Shown here piece by piece: positions 14,032 to 22,920 of a stretch of 23,281 nt of DNA. The notes under the pieces were generated by a model. That model did not search any database. It saw only the letters and a program-made list of their open reading frames with translations, and was not told where the DNA came from. The DNA is from a virus. The DNA is taken from the IMG/VR virus record IMGVR_UViG_3300030328_002342, positions 1 through 23,281 of that record. One strand, given 5' to 3'. A program made the translations under genes and the position numbers. How positions within the stretch are numbered: the first letter of the stretch is position 1; each line of letters begins with the position of its first letter.

Positions 14032-15285
14032 ATGCCAATGCCAAATGGTGGATTAATCACCGAAACTAACAGTCAATATTACGCAGGAGCGCAGGGATTT
14101 GTAGTAACAGCTTTAGCAGGACAAAGTGATTTTATATTTAACTTTAATACTTCTTTAAAGTTTGGAAATTGGGATCCTAATGTAACTGATTATGCTTTGA
14201 ATAATTTTAAACTTTATTCAAGTGTAGATGGTATAACTTACACAGAATATATTACTGCTTATGATGTAATTGTTCAACAAAATGGAGATAGTTTAGTAAG
14301 ACTTGCTGCCGCACTTCCTCAAAATAACGTACTGGTATGTCAATTAAAAACTATTGATGGTGGTAGTTTTGGAAATAGAGATGCTTACGGTACAACAACA
14401 GAACAAAACTATGGTAGTTATTCTTATTTAAAATTGAAAGATGTTGTTAACAACTTTATTGTGGGTTATGTAGGAAAAGATAAATTAATACCAGATGTTA
14501 AAAGAAGCGATATAATATTTCATGCTAAAAGAGGTTTACAGGAGTTTAGTTATGATACATTAAAGTCTGTTAAATCTCAAGAATTAACTGTACCTCATAC
14601 ATTAAGCGTTATACTTCCTCAAGATTATGTGAACTATGTAAGAATATCACGTATAGATCAATTAGGAGTACAAAGAATAATATATCCTTCTAATAATCTT
14701 ACAAATTCTCCGTATGAAAATCCGATACAAGATAATTTTGGAGTGCCAACTCAAGACAATTTTGAAGATAATCTAGAGGGTACTTCTTTAACTGAAGAGA
14801 GATGGGATAATGCTAACACTAATCTTATTAATCAAAACTATAACTGGACTTTATATAATGAAGGTTTAGATTGGGCTGGTTATAATTGGGGTTATGGAGG
14901 ATATTGGTATTGGAACTGGGGTGAGCAATATGGAATGTCACCACAATATGCTCAATATAATGGTTGGTTTAATATGAATGAAAGAGAAGGTAAAGTTTCT
15001 TTTTCTAGTAATTTAGTAGGTGCTTTAATAATACTAGAATACATATCAGATGGACTTGCTTATGATTTAGATAGTAGAATACCTAAATTAGCAGAAGAAG
15101 CTTTGTATGCTTATATTTTACATGCTATAATATCTACTAGAATTAATCAACCTGAATATGTAGTACAAAGATTAAAACGGGAAAAAAGTGCTAAGCTTAG
15201 AAACGCTAAAATTAGATTATCAAACGTTAAGTTAGATGAAATAGTACAAGTAATGCGTGGAAAAGCTAAATGGATAAAAAGATAA
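14032..15285 (+). CDS. Tail tubular (gp11-type) ring protein with extra beta domain and aromatic loop
   Basis: The protein has 417 residues. The N-terminal ~125 residues (YYAGAQGFVVTALAGQSDFI, LYSSVDGITYTEYI, LVCQLKTIDGG) read as a beta sandwich. The core then starts LKLKDVVNNFIVGYVGKDKL, followed by FHAKRGLQEFSYDTLKSVKS and ILPQDYVNYVRI, which I know from tail tubular A-like proteins of podoviruses. The end (EEALYAYILHAIISTRINQP, then RLKREKSAKLRNAKIRLSNV) is helical. Residues 271-313 contain 7 Trp, 8 Tyr and 1 Phe in 43 positions. The role is a ring below the portal. Whether the beta domain and aromatic loop are usual in the family is unverified. Confidence 0.78.
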   Translation: MPMPNGGLITETNSQYYAGAQGFVVTALAGQSDFIFNFNTSLKFGNWDPNVTDYALNNFKLYSSVDGITYTEYITAYDVIVQQNGDSLVRLAAALPQNNVLVCQLKTIDGGSFGNRDAYGTTTEQNYGSYSYLKLKDVVNNFIVGYVGKDKLIPDVKRSDIIFHAKRGLQEFSYDTLKSVKSQELTVPHTLSVILPQDYVNYVRISRIDQLGVQRIIYPSNNLTNSPYENPIQDNFGVPTQDNFEDNLEGTSLTEERWDNANTNLINQNYNWTLYNEGLDWAGYNWGYGGYWYWNWGEQYGMSPQYAQYNGWFNMNEREGKVSFSSNLVGALIILEYISDGLAYDLDSRIPKLAEEALYAYILHAIISTRINQPEYVVQRLKREKSAKLRNAKIRLSNVKLDEIVQVMRGKAKWIKR

Positions 15286-15288
15286 TAC

Positions 15289-18200
15289 ATGCCACAAGTA
15301 ACTAATACTTTTCTAAGGTCTAAAATGAATAAAGACCTTGACAATAGATTACTTCCAAACGGTGAATACAGAGATGCTCAAAATTTACAAGTAAGTAGAT
15401 CAGAAGGATCTGAAGTAGGAGAGTTTGAGAATGTTTTACAAAACCAAGAATTAACTTATTTTTATACTGGTAGAAATAATAATTTTTATGCTGGTAAAAT
15501 AATAGGTCAATTCACAGATGAAACTACTGAGAATATATATGTGTATAGCGCGGGTTATAATGGTAGTGGAAGATGTCCTAGAGATATAACAGTTTTTGCA
15601 TCGCCAGTTATAGGAGCTACTACAAGTTCAAGCTGGGAACTTTATGATTCTAGTGGTAATTTATTAGACCCTACTGTTCTGGGGTTAGAAGTAGGAATGA
15701 TGCTTTGGGGTGATAATTGGGATGGTCAACCATCAGGAGCGGGTGGTCAAGAGAAAGATCCTTTGATTACTTCAATAACACCACCAAGTGGTGGAAACCC
15801 TGGTACTATTGAGTTAAGTCAATCAATAACATTAAATGCTTCTAATACTATAAACATAGGTTTTACTAATACAATACATTCATATAACCCTACAACTGAC
15901 ATTACCACATTATTAGTTAGAGGATCTTTTCTTAATTTTAATCAAAACTTTAGGATATATGGTATAAATTTATTAGATAATTTATTATTTTGGACTGATA
16001 ACAATAATCAACCAAGAAAAATTAATGTAAGTTTAGCTAATCCTAACTTTTTAATATCTCCTGATTATTATGTTAATGAAGATCAAATATCTGTTGCTAA
16101 GTACTATCCTTATGAAACACCTTTAGTTTTACAACAAGTTAAATTAGAAGTACCTACCCCAAATGGTGGTAGTTATCCACCAACTCAACCTATAAAAGGA
16201 TATCAGATTGAAACAATAGATTGGGTTGGAGATTTTAATGTTAAAATAGGAGATATAGTTACTGGTTTTCCTGATCAAGCAGATAATGAAGTATGGCAGG
16301 TTTTATGGTATGAACCAGATGGTGGTAATAATGAGGTGATTATTTATAATAACTTTTTATTATTTCCTGGAACAACAGGTACTCCATGGAATCCAGCAGC
16401 TGGAACTTTTTTAAACTTCTCTAGACCTTCATCTACTGATTCATCAGATAGATTATTAACTAGAGGTTTTGATACTATTACTAATGCTAATGCTATTGGA
16501 CCTTATACTCCTGGAACACCTACTGGAGCAATTCCTACAGGAGATGATATTAGAGTAAATTATAAATTCACGAGTACAATAGGTGATCCTAGTGGTAATC
16601 CTACTCCTCAAATAGGAGATTTTATTACTAGTAAAACTATGGAAATTACTGGGTCAGGAGTAGTAGGTATTACTTTAGCTGACGAAGTGTGTATACAAGA
16701 AGTTGGAGAAATTGTCGTAGGTAGTGCTGGTTATATACAATTAAAATTAACACAACCGGTTACTATTAATGCTTTAGGCAATGATATATCTATTTCGGCT
16801 AATCCTAATTATAGTTTAGGTCAAAATCCTGCAGAAGAATTTACAGGTGATCCTGATTTAATAGAAGAAAAATTTGTTAGATTTAGTTATAGATTTAAAT
16901 TTGATGATAATGAATATTCTTTAGCAGCACCTTTCACACAGATATGTTTTATACCAGAACAACAAGGGATTTTTGGAAATGGACCAAATAATCAAACTCA
17001 AGATCAGATAAACTCTTATGATTCTACTATTTTAGATTGGTTTGTTAACTCGGTTAATACAATAGATTTAAAAATTCCTTTACCAGACACTGGAGTTTCA
17101 GCTATTGAAGCTGTTGAAGGTTTAATTAATGGGTATAAAGTAACTGATATAGAAATACTATACAAAGAATCTAATACAACTTCAGTTAAAATATTGGAAG
17201 TTATACCTGTAGATATTGGTTTAGCATCGTTTGTAGAAGAAATACCTTTAACTAGAGCTGGTAATGGAATTCAATGGTATTATAATTTTAATTATAAATC
17301 TATAAAACCTTATAGAACTCTACCTACTAATCAACAAAATAGAGTTTATGATAATGTTCCTTTAAAAGCTTTAGGACAAGAGATTAGTGCTAATAGAGTA
17401 ATATATGGTAATTTTTTACAGCAACATACACCACCTTTAAATTTAGATTATGAAGTTATAAATGCGGATAAATCTGTAGATTATAATAATTACGCGCAAT
17501 ATCCTAATCATTCTTTAAAACAAAATAGAAATTATCAAGCTGGATTTGTTTTAGCAGATAGATATGGAAGAGCTTCTAGTGTTGTACTATCTTCTAATGA
17601 TAATATACCTAATGTTCAAGGTTCTACTGTATATACACCTTATAAGTCTTTTGGAGATGTAGATAATATAGATGAAACTACTTATAAATGGTTGGGTAAT
17701 GTATTAAGAGTAAAAGTAAATAATGGATTAACACCTGCTCAACAAGTTAATAACGAGAATACAGGTGAACCCGGTTTGTATAAAGCGGAAAATGATACAA
17801 GCATCGATCAATTAGAAATAATTAATGGTGGTGTGGGTTATAATGTTGGTGATATAATAACTCTTAAATATACAACAAATAATGAAGGTTTAGGAAAAGA
17901 CGCAGAAGTTGAAGTTGTATCTGAAACTGCCAATGTAGTTACTGGAATAAAAATAATAAATAGAGGTACGGGATATGTGGATGGTGCTCGTTTAATACAA
18001 GACACTACTACAGGTGGTGGTGCAGGTTTTGAATGCACAGCGACTGTTTATCCTGCTAATCCTACTGGTTGGCAATCATATAAGATAGTTGTCAAACAAC
18101 AAGAACAAGAATATTATAACGTTTATCTACCTGGTTATGTTTCTGGTTATCCAGTTTTAAGTGCTAGAGATTATGGTAGAGTAGCATTTGCAGCATTATT

Positions 18201-20295
18201 AGGTGATAATATAAATAAAGTTCCTAGAGATTTAAATGAAGTAGGACCAACTCAATCAGAGTTTTCTGCATCAGTTAAATTATTTGGTAGAGTAAACAAT
18301 CCAAATATAAACAATAATCAAAAAGCATTACCAACATTTTATTACTATGAAAATAGACCTTATGCTTGGAATACTCAATATTTTCCTGAAAGAATAAATG
18401 ATGAAGTAGTTGTGGTGGGACCAATTGGAGGAGGTGGTTTAGAACTTGCCAATTCTCCTTTTAATAACACTGCTACTCAAAATGCTTTTGATAACTTTAC
18501 TGTTACAGGACCATCTATACCATGGGGTGATGCAGGTGAATTACAAAGTTTTTATAACGTGCAACAAAATCCATTAGCTATAGGATTATCTATTGGAGCT
18601 GAAGAATCTCAACCTCAATTGACACAACCTAATGCACCTCAATTAAACACTTTAGGTGCTAAAGTTACAGATAAAGGAATACCTCCAGCAGCTAACGAGA
18701 TAGGATGTATGGTTCCTTTTTTAAGTGTATCTGAAACATCTCCAGTTGAAAGTTTATTAGAGATATTTTATGAATCATCTACTTCAGGTAATTTTGTAGA
18801 TTTAAATAAAGCTGTAATATCTGATTATGGAGGAGTTGTAAATACTACTTCAAATCAAGCTTCGTTTTTAGAAGATGCTATTAGTAGTACTGTTTTAATA
18901 ACAGCTTTTAGTTTTACTGACTCAGCTGGTAATGAATTAACACTACAATCTGTACCTTCAATAACATCTATAATTGATGGTAATGGTGTTCCAGCTACAG
19001 GAGCTTTCACAATTGAATCAACAGGCGGTGGAGCTTCTTTAGTAGATTTTGATTTAAAAACAAATCAATTATTTGCATATTTATCTCAAACTACTCAATC
19101 AAACGAATATTTTATATCGTTTCAAACTACTTATGATGATGGTGTTAACCCTGTTTTTATAGATAATCTTAATAATCAAATTAAAATTACTTTAAATAAT
19201 AAAGAACCAGAAATTGGAGGTTTTACTCCATCATATGGAACTAGTGCTGGAGCAGAATTAGCTTGTGGTGGAAGTGCAGTTGGTTATACCACTTTAGATA
19301 GAGGAGTATTTGGACAATTTACAAATAATGTAAATGGTAGTGCTGATCCTACTCAAAATACTTTGGAACTTTGCTATTCATTAGCATTAACTGCAGAACC
19401 TGTAGGTTCTACGGCTACTTTTTCTATAGATCAAACTGGTGTTCTTAATTATGATTCTGGAACAACAGTTAATGGCACGTACCAATTCACATGTACAGTT
19501 ACAGATGCTTCTCCATCATGTGTTAATGATGTTAATAGTTTAACGGATGATTGTGTTATAGATATTATAGTGGGAACACCACCAGTAAATAGAGCATTAT
19601 GTTATGGTCCTACTAATGTTATGAATACTTTAAGTACAGATTGTGGTCCTTTTACAGGTTCTGGATTTCCTTTAGAAGTATTTTTTGGAGCAAATCGATT
19701 TATTAATTCAGGAAATTCTACAGGTACAGGTAGTGGAACTGATGTTTTATTAAGTATTATAGATACAGCTTTAGGTGTACTTTCACCTAAATATATAACT
19801 ACATCAAATGTAGGTTTAGAATATTATAATGTATTAGAAGAAGGAAGATATGGCGCGAGTCCTATACAATGTTTAGGTGTTACAGAACCATTTACAACAG
19901 GCGCTTTAACTCAAGGAATTTTACAAATAGTACCTACATTATCTAAAACTGCAACAGCTGCTAGTCCATCGGAATATAGAACTAATTTTACAATATTATA
20001 CAGAGCAACTCCAACAGATTCTTGGGCATTAGCAACTTGTGATGTAGGTTCTCCAGCTCAACCGGCTGGTGGAGCGGTAGGTAATTTTAATCTACTAACA
20101 GTATTAGGAGCTGGACCAGCTACTGCTACTTTAGCTTATAATTTTTCTACACCCGGAGAATATGCTGTAAGAAATAATGGAGTTTATAGTGTTGGGTGTA
20201 CAGGTTGTACTACATGTGCAAGGTTTAGCGTTGACTATTATGATGCATTAACAGGTAGCATAGGTGATTGTATAAGTTGTGTAGGATCACTGTAA
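15289..20295 (+). CDS. Large nozzle/stabilisation-type tail protein
   Basis: The protein has 1668 residues and starts MPQVTNTFLRSKMNKDLDNR, LLPNGEYRDAQNLQVSRSEG (about 21-40), a pattern I know as the start of tail stabilisation/nozzle proteins of crAss-like and related podoviruses. The long middle is beta-rich and fits a propeller interrupted by insertions. Around residues 840-925 lies a pair of IINxGxGY-type units (EIINGGVGYNVGDIITL and IKIINRGTGYVDGARL), a repeat seen in phage tail proteins. From about 1326 the protein becomes cadherin/Ig-like (ATFSIDQTGVLNYDSGTT) and Cys-rich, with 14 Cys in the last 343 residues against 5 in the first 1325. It ends GCTGCTTC and CISC. It probably closes the tail and contacts the surface. 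It is about 30 bases from the next gene. Confidence 0.78.
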   Translation: MPQVTNTFLRSKMNKDLDNRLLPNGEYRDAQNLQVSRSEGSEVGEFENVLQNQELTYFYTGRNNNFYAGKIIGQFTDETTENIYVYSAGYNGSGRCPRDITVFASPVIGATTSSSWELYDSSGNLLDPTVLGLEVGMMLWGDNWDGQPSGAGGQEKDPLITSITPPSGGNPGTIELSQSITLNASNTINIGFTNTIHSYNPTTDITTLLVRGSFLNFNQNFRIYGINLLDNLLFWTDNNNQPRKINVSLANPNFLISPDYYVNEDQISVAKYYPYETPLVLQQVKLEVPTPNGGSYPPTQPIKGYQIETIDWVGDFNVKIGDIVTGFPDQADNEVWQVLWYEPDGGNNEVIIYNNFLLFPGTTGTPWNPAAGTFLNFSRPSSTDSSDRLLTRGFDTITNANAIGPYTPGTPTGAIPTGDDIRVNYKFTSTIGDPSGNPTPQIGDFITSKTMEITGSGVVGITLADEVCIQEVGEIVVGSAGYIQLKLTQPVTINALGNDISISANPNYSLGQNPAEEFTGDPDLIEEKFVRFSYRFKFDDNEYSLAAPFTQICFIPEQQGIFGNGPNNQTQDQINSYDSTILDWFVNSVNTIDLKIPLPDTGVSAIEAVEGLINGYKVTDIEILYKESNTTSVKILEVIPVDIGLASFVEEIPLTRAGNGIQWYYNFNYKSIKPYRTLPTNQQNRVYDNVPLKALGQEISANRVIYGNFLQQHTPPLNLDYEVINADKSVDYNNYAQYPNHSLKQNRNYQAGFVLADRYGRASSVVLSSNDNIPNVQGSTVYTPYKSFGDVDNIDETTYKWLGNVLRVKVNNGLTPAQQVNNENTGEPGLYKAENDTSIDQLEIINGGVGYNVGDIITLKYTTNNEGLGKDAEVEVVSETANVVTGIKIINRGTGYVDGARLIQDTTTGGGAGFECTATVYPANPTGWQSYKIVVKQQEQEYYNVYLPGYVSGYPVLSARDYGRVAFAALLGDNINKVPRDLNEVGPTQSEFSASVKLFGRVNNPNINNNQKALPTFYYYENRPYAWNTQYFPERINDEVVVVGPIGGGGLELANSPFNNTATQNAFDNFTVTGPSIPWGDAGELQSFYNVQQNPLAIGLSIGAEESQPQLTQPNAPQLNTLGAKVTDKGIPPAANEIGCMVPFLSVSETSPVESLLEIFYESSTSGNFVDLNKAVISDYGGVVNTTSNQASFLEDAISSTVLITAFSFTDSAGNELTLQSVPSITSIIDGNGVPATGAFTIESTGGGASLVDFDLKTNQLFAYLSQTTQSNEYFISFQTTYDDGVNPVFIDNLNNQIKITLNNKEPEIGGFTPSYGTSAGAELACGGSAVGYTTLDRGVFGQFTNNVNGSADPTQNTLELCYSLALTAEPVGSTATFSIDQTGVLNYDSGTTVNGTYQFTCTVTDASPSCVNDVNSLTDDCVIDIIVGTPPVNRALCYGPTNVMNTLSTDCGPFTGSGFPLEVFFGANRFINSGNSTGTGSGTDVLLSIIDTALGVLSPKYITTSNVGLEYYNVLEEGRYGASPIQCLGVTEPFTTGALTQGILQIVPTLSKTATAASPSEYRTNFTILYRATPTDSWALATCDVGSPAQPAGGAVGNFNLLTVLGAGPATATLAYNFSTPGEYAVRNNGVYSVGCTGCTTCARFSVDYYDALTGSIGDCISCVGSL

Positions 20296-20325
20296 CAATT
20301 AAAGAAAACAAGTAATAATAAATAT

Positions 20326-21807
20326 ATGGCGACTACATTAGAGGTATCATATTTTAACACCTTTTGGTTGAAAAGATTAAAAAACATTAATCAATATCAA
20401 CAAAGAGATGGAGATGGAACTATTCCAACTATTCCTGTAGCTGGTCAATTAGGTGGTGGTATAACTACGGGTACACCTACTAATCCAGAAAGTGATTTAG
20501 GATATGTTATTAGTAATGATGTTTCTAGTACAGAAGTACCTGGTAGTGCAAATATATTTGAAGATTGGTATATTGAAGAATCTAGAATAAAAGGTGGATT
20601 TAATAATATTTCTGTAGACTTTGGAGTTAAAGCTTACATAGTAGAAGAAGAAGCGAATCAAACTAGAAGACAAAGTTCTTTAATATATTCTGGTGTATAC
20701 AATGCTAAAAATGGTATCAATAATACTAATGAGTTTCCAATTGGAGAAGAAATAAGTAGAAGTGTAGACCCTGCTTCAGGAAGTATACAAAAATTATATG
20801 CTGAAAATACAAACTTAGTAATATTTCAAGAAAGAAAAGTTAATAGAGCACCTATAGATAAAGATGTTATCTTTACTCAAGAAGGTCAACCATTAAGTGC
20901 TAACTCTGTTAATCAATTTGGTCAACCTGTAGTTATAGGAACACCAACTGCTTTTGAGGGTAACTTTGGTATATCAAGAGACCCGGGATCATTTGCTGTA
21001 TATGGATATAATAAATATTTTACAGATAGAGATAGATCTGTAGTAATGCAACTTGGTATTAATGGTCTTACCGAAATATCCAACTTTGGTATGATAGATT
21101 ATTTTAGAGACTCTTTAAATACAGCAGGTGAAATAACAGGTGGTTATGACGTGTATAATAAAAATTATGTATTAACTATTAATGACATCGAAAAACCAAC
21201 AGTAGTTTTTGATGATTTAATAAATGGTTGGGTTAGTTTTATGTCTTATGTACCAGAATTAAGTACAAGTTTAAGAGGTAACTATTATACATTTAAAAAT
21301 AATGGATTATGGAAACATAATGTAGTGGGAGAATATAATTTATTTTACCAAAATCCAGTTAGATCTAGTGTTGAATTTGTATTTAATCCACAGCCAACTA
21401 TAACAAAAACTTTTAAAACAATAGATTACACTGGTAGTAATGGTTGGGAAGTTGTAAGTTTAGTTTCTGATTATACAGGAACAGATACAAACCCACAACA
21501 ACCTATTTTAGGTGATACAACTCATGTTGATTTTGCATCTCCAATATTAAGTTATGATGAAGGTTATTACATAGATCCTAATAGTAATATACAATATAGA
21601 GCTGGTTTTGATAGAAAACAAAATAATTATTATGCTTCGATTAAGAATGATTCTCAAACTTTAGCTGAAGAAGTAATAACACCAGGTAGATTATCCAGTG
21701 GAATAAAAGGACAATACGCTATTGTTACTTTTAAAAATGATAATACAACAGATCCAAGAGGAGCTAAACAATTATTTAGTGTAGGAACTGAGTTCAATAA
21801 TAGATAA
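20326..21807 (+). CDS. Beta-rich tail protein next to the nozzle
   Basis: The protein has 493 residues and starts MATTLEVSYFNTFWLKRLKN. Segments such as YSGVYNAKNGINNTNEFPIG, SVDPASGSIQKLYAENTNLV, IFQERKVNRAPIDKDVIF, FGISRDPGSFAVYGYNKYFT and YDVYNKNYVLTIND recur with regular strand-turn spacing, so a propeller-type tail protein is likely. I recall the same segments from the tail module of crAss-like phages, where they occur next to or within the nozzle protein. The function is assembly or closing of the tail. It is 30 bases after the 1668-residue gene and four bases before the GNAT-like gene. Homology is from memory only. Confidence 0.72.
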   Translation: MATTLEVSYFNTFWLKRLKNINQYQQRDGDGTIPTIPVAGQLGGGITTGTPTNPESDLGYVISNDVSSTEVPGSANIFEDWYIEESRIKGGFNNISVDFGVKAYIVEEEANQTRRQSSLIYSGVYNAKNGINNTNEFPIGEEISRSVDPASGSIQKLYAENTNLVIFQERKVNRAPIDKDVIFTQEGQPLSANSVNQFGQPVVIGTPTAFEGNFGISRDPGSFAVYGYNKYFTDRDRSVVMQLGINGLTEISNFGMIDYFRDSLNTAGEITGGYDVYNKNYVLTINDIEKPTVVFDDLINGWVSFMSYVPELSTSLRGNYYTFKNNGLWKHNVVGEYNLFYQNPVRSSVEFVFNPQPTITKTFKTIDYTGSNGWEVVSLVSDYTGTDTNPQQPILGDTTHVDFASPILSYDEGYYIDPNSNIQYRAGFDRKQNNYYASIKNDSQTLAEEVITPGRLSSGIKGQYAIVTFKNDNTTDPRGAKQLFSVGTEFNNR

Positions 21808-21811
21808 TTAT

Positions 21812-22216
21812 ATGATATTAAATGCAAGAAAGTTAATAGATCAAGACTATGATCTTTTAGCTAATTGGTGGAAGTGGTGGCGTTGGCCAGCTATTCCCAA
21901 AAACTTTTTACCAGACAATGGTACTGGTGGGATAATGATAGAAAAAGCGAATACACCTATAGTGGCAGGATTTATATACTATACTAATTCTGATGCTGTA
22001 TTGGTAGAGTGGATAATATCTAATCCTGAATATAAAAATAAAGATAGAAAAGAAGCAGTAGAAATGTTGTTGAAAACAATTGAAGCTATATGTAAAGAAC
22101 AAGGAAAAAAATACATGTTTGCTATAGGTAGAAATCAACATTTAATAAATATGCATAGAAAATTAGGATGGAATGTAGATCACAAGCCATCTTATGAAAT
22201 AGTAAAAAAAATATAA
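21812..22216 (+). CDS. GNAT-like protein with degenerate CoA loop
   Basis: The protein has 134 residues. It starts NARKLIDQDYDLLANWWKWW, then GGIMIEKANTPIVAGFIYYT, VLVEWIISNPEY (strand before the CoA loop), a helix (AVEMLLKTIEAICKEQGKKY) and NQHLINMHRKLGWN, the typical GNAT end (Leu-Gly-Trp after a helix). The usual Q/R-x-x-G-x-G/A loop is replaced by YKNKDRKEAVE, without the Gly residues that bind the CoA pyrophosphate. The protein therefore may not be a working acetyltransferase. It sits between tail protein and internal virion protein, a place where I remember small GNAT-like proteins in marine phages. It could act as a structural or chaperone-like factor. Confidence 0.72.
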   Translation: MILNARKLIDQDYDLLANWWKWWRWPAIPKNFLPDNGTGGIMIEKANTPIVAGFIYYTNSDAVLVEWIISNPEYKNKDRKEAVEMLLKTIEAICKEQGKKYMFAIGRNQHLINMHRKLGWNVDHKPSYEIVKKI

Positions 22217-22218
22217 TA

Positions 22219-22917
22219 ATGGGTGAAAAAATAGGTAGAATTATCGGCGCAAGTAAAGCTAGAGCATCTGCTCAAGACAATCTTAAGCGAGCTCAAGAAC
22301 TGACAATTGAATTTAAGGGTGAGATGGAAGACGCTATAAATTCTCGTCAAGATATAATTAATCCTTATGCAGGGATAACTGATTTATCTGGTTTAGCTAG
22401 AGATTTAACTAGTCAAATAACAAATCCATTTAATAATTTAACTGTTTCTACCGCAGCTGCTAAAATGCAAGCTGAAGAAACTGATATAGCTTTAGCTAAT
22501 ACACTAGATACAATGGAACAAACAGGTGCTAGTGCTGGTGGAGCTACTGCTTTAGCAATGGCTGCTTTAAAATCAAAACAAAATATTGCTGCTAGTATTG
22601 AAAAACAAGAAGCTGCAAATGATGAGATGAGAGCTCAAGGAGAAGCTCAAATGAATAGAGAAAAAGTAGATGCAATGCAAGAATATGATAAAGCTACTAT
22701 TCAATTAAAAGGTAGAAAAGAAGATGCAGATGCAAAAGGAGAAATATTTGAATTTCAAGCTAGAGAAAAAAGAACAAATGATGATATTAATAGATATACT
22801 TCTATGTACATAGGTGCTCAACAAGCAGAGAACGAAATAAGAGAAGCTGCTGCAGAAGCAGAATCAGAGTATGGTAACGCATGGGGTGGATTATTTGCAA
22901 AAGATAAAGAAAGTTAA
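22219..22917 (+). CDS. Helical internal virion protein
   Basis: The protein has 232 residues, almost all helical and Ala/Glu/Gln-rich. The middle (NPFNNLTVSTAAAKMQAEET, DIALANTLDTMEQTGASAGG, ATALAMAALKSKQNIAASIE) is a pattern I remember from internal virion proteins in podovirus tail modules. A long coiled coil follows (KQEAANDEMRAQGEAQMNRE), then a Tyr/Ala-rich end. Internal virion proteins travel in the head and help DNA enter the cell through the tail. The start lies two bases after the GNAT stop and the next gene three bases after its stop. No catalytic motif is visible. The role is inferred from composition, position and remembered similarity. Confidence 0.75.
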   Translation: MGEKIGRIIGASKARASAQDNLKRAQELTIEFKGEMEDAINSRQDIINPYAGITDLSGLARDLTSQITNPFNNLTVSTAAAKMQAEETDIALANTLDTMEQTGASAGGATALAMAALKSKQNIAASIEKQEAANDEMRAQGEAQMNREKVDAMQEYDKATIQLKGRKEDADAKGEIFEFQAREKRTNDDINRYTSMYIGAQQAENEIREAAAEAESEYGNAWGGLFAKDKES

Positions 22918-22920
22918 AAA

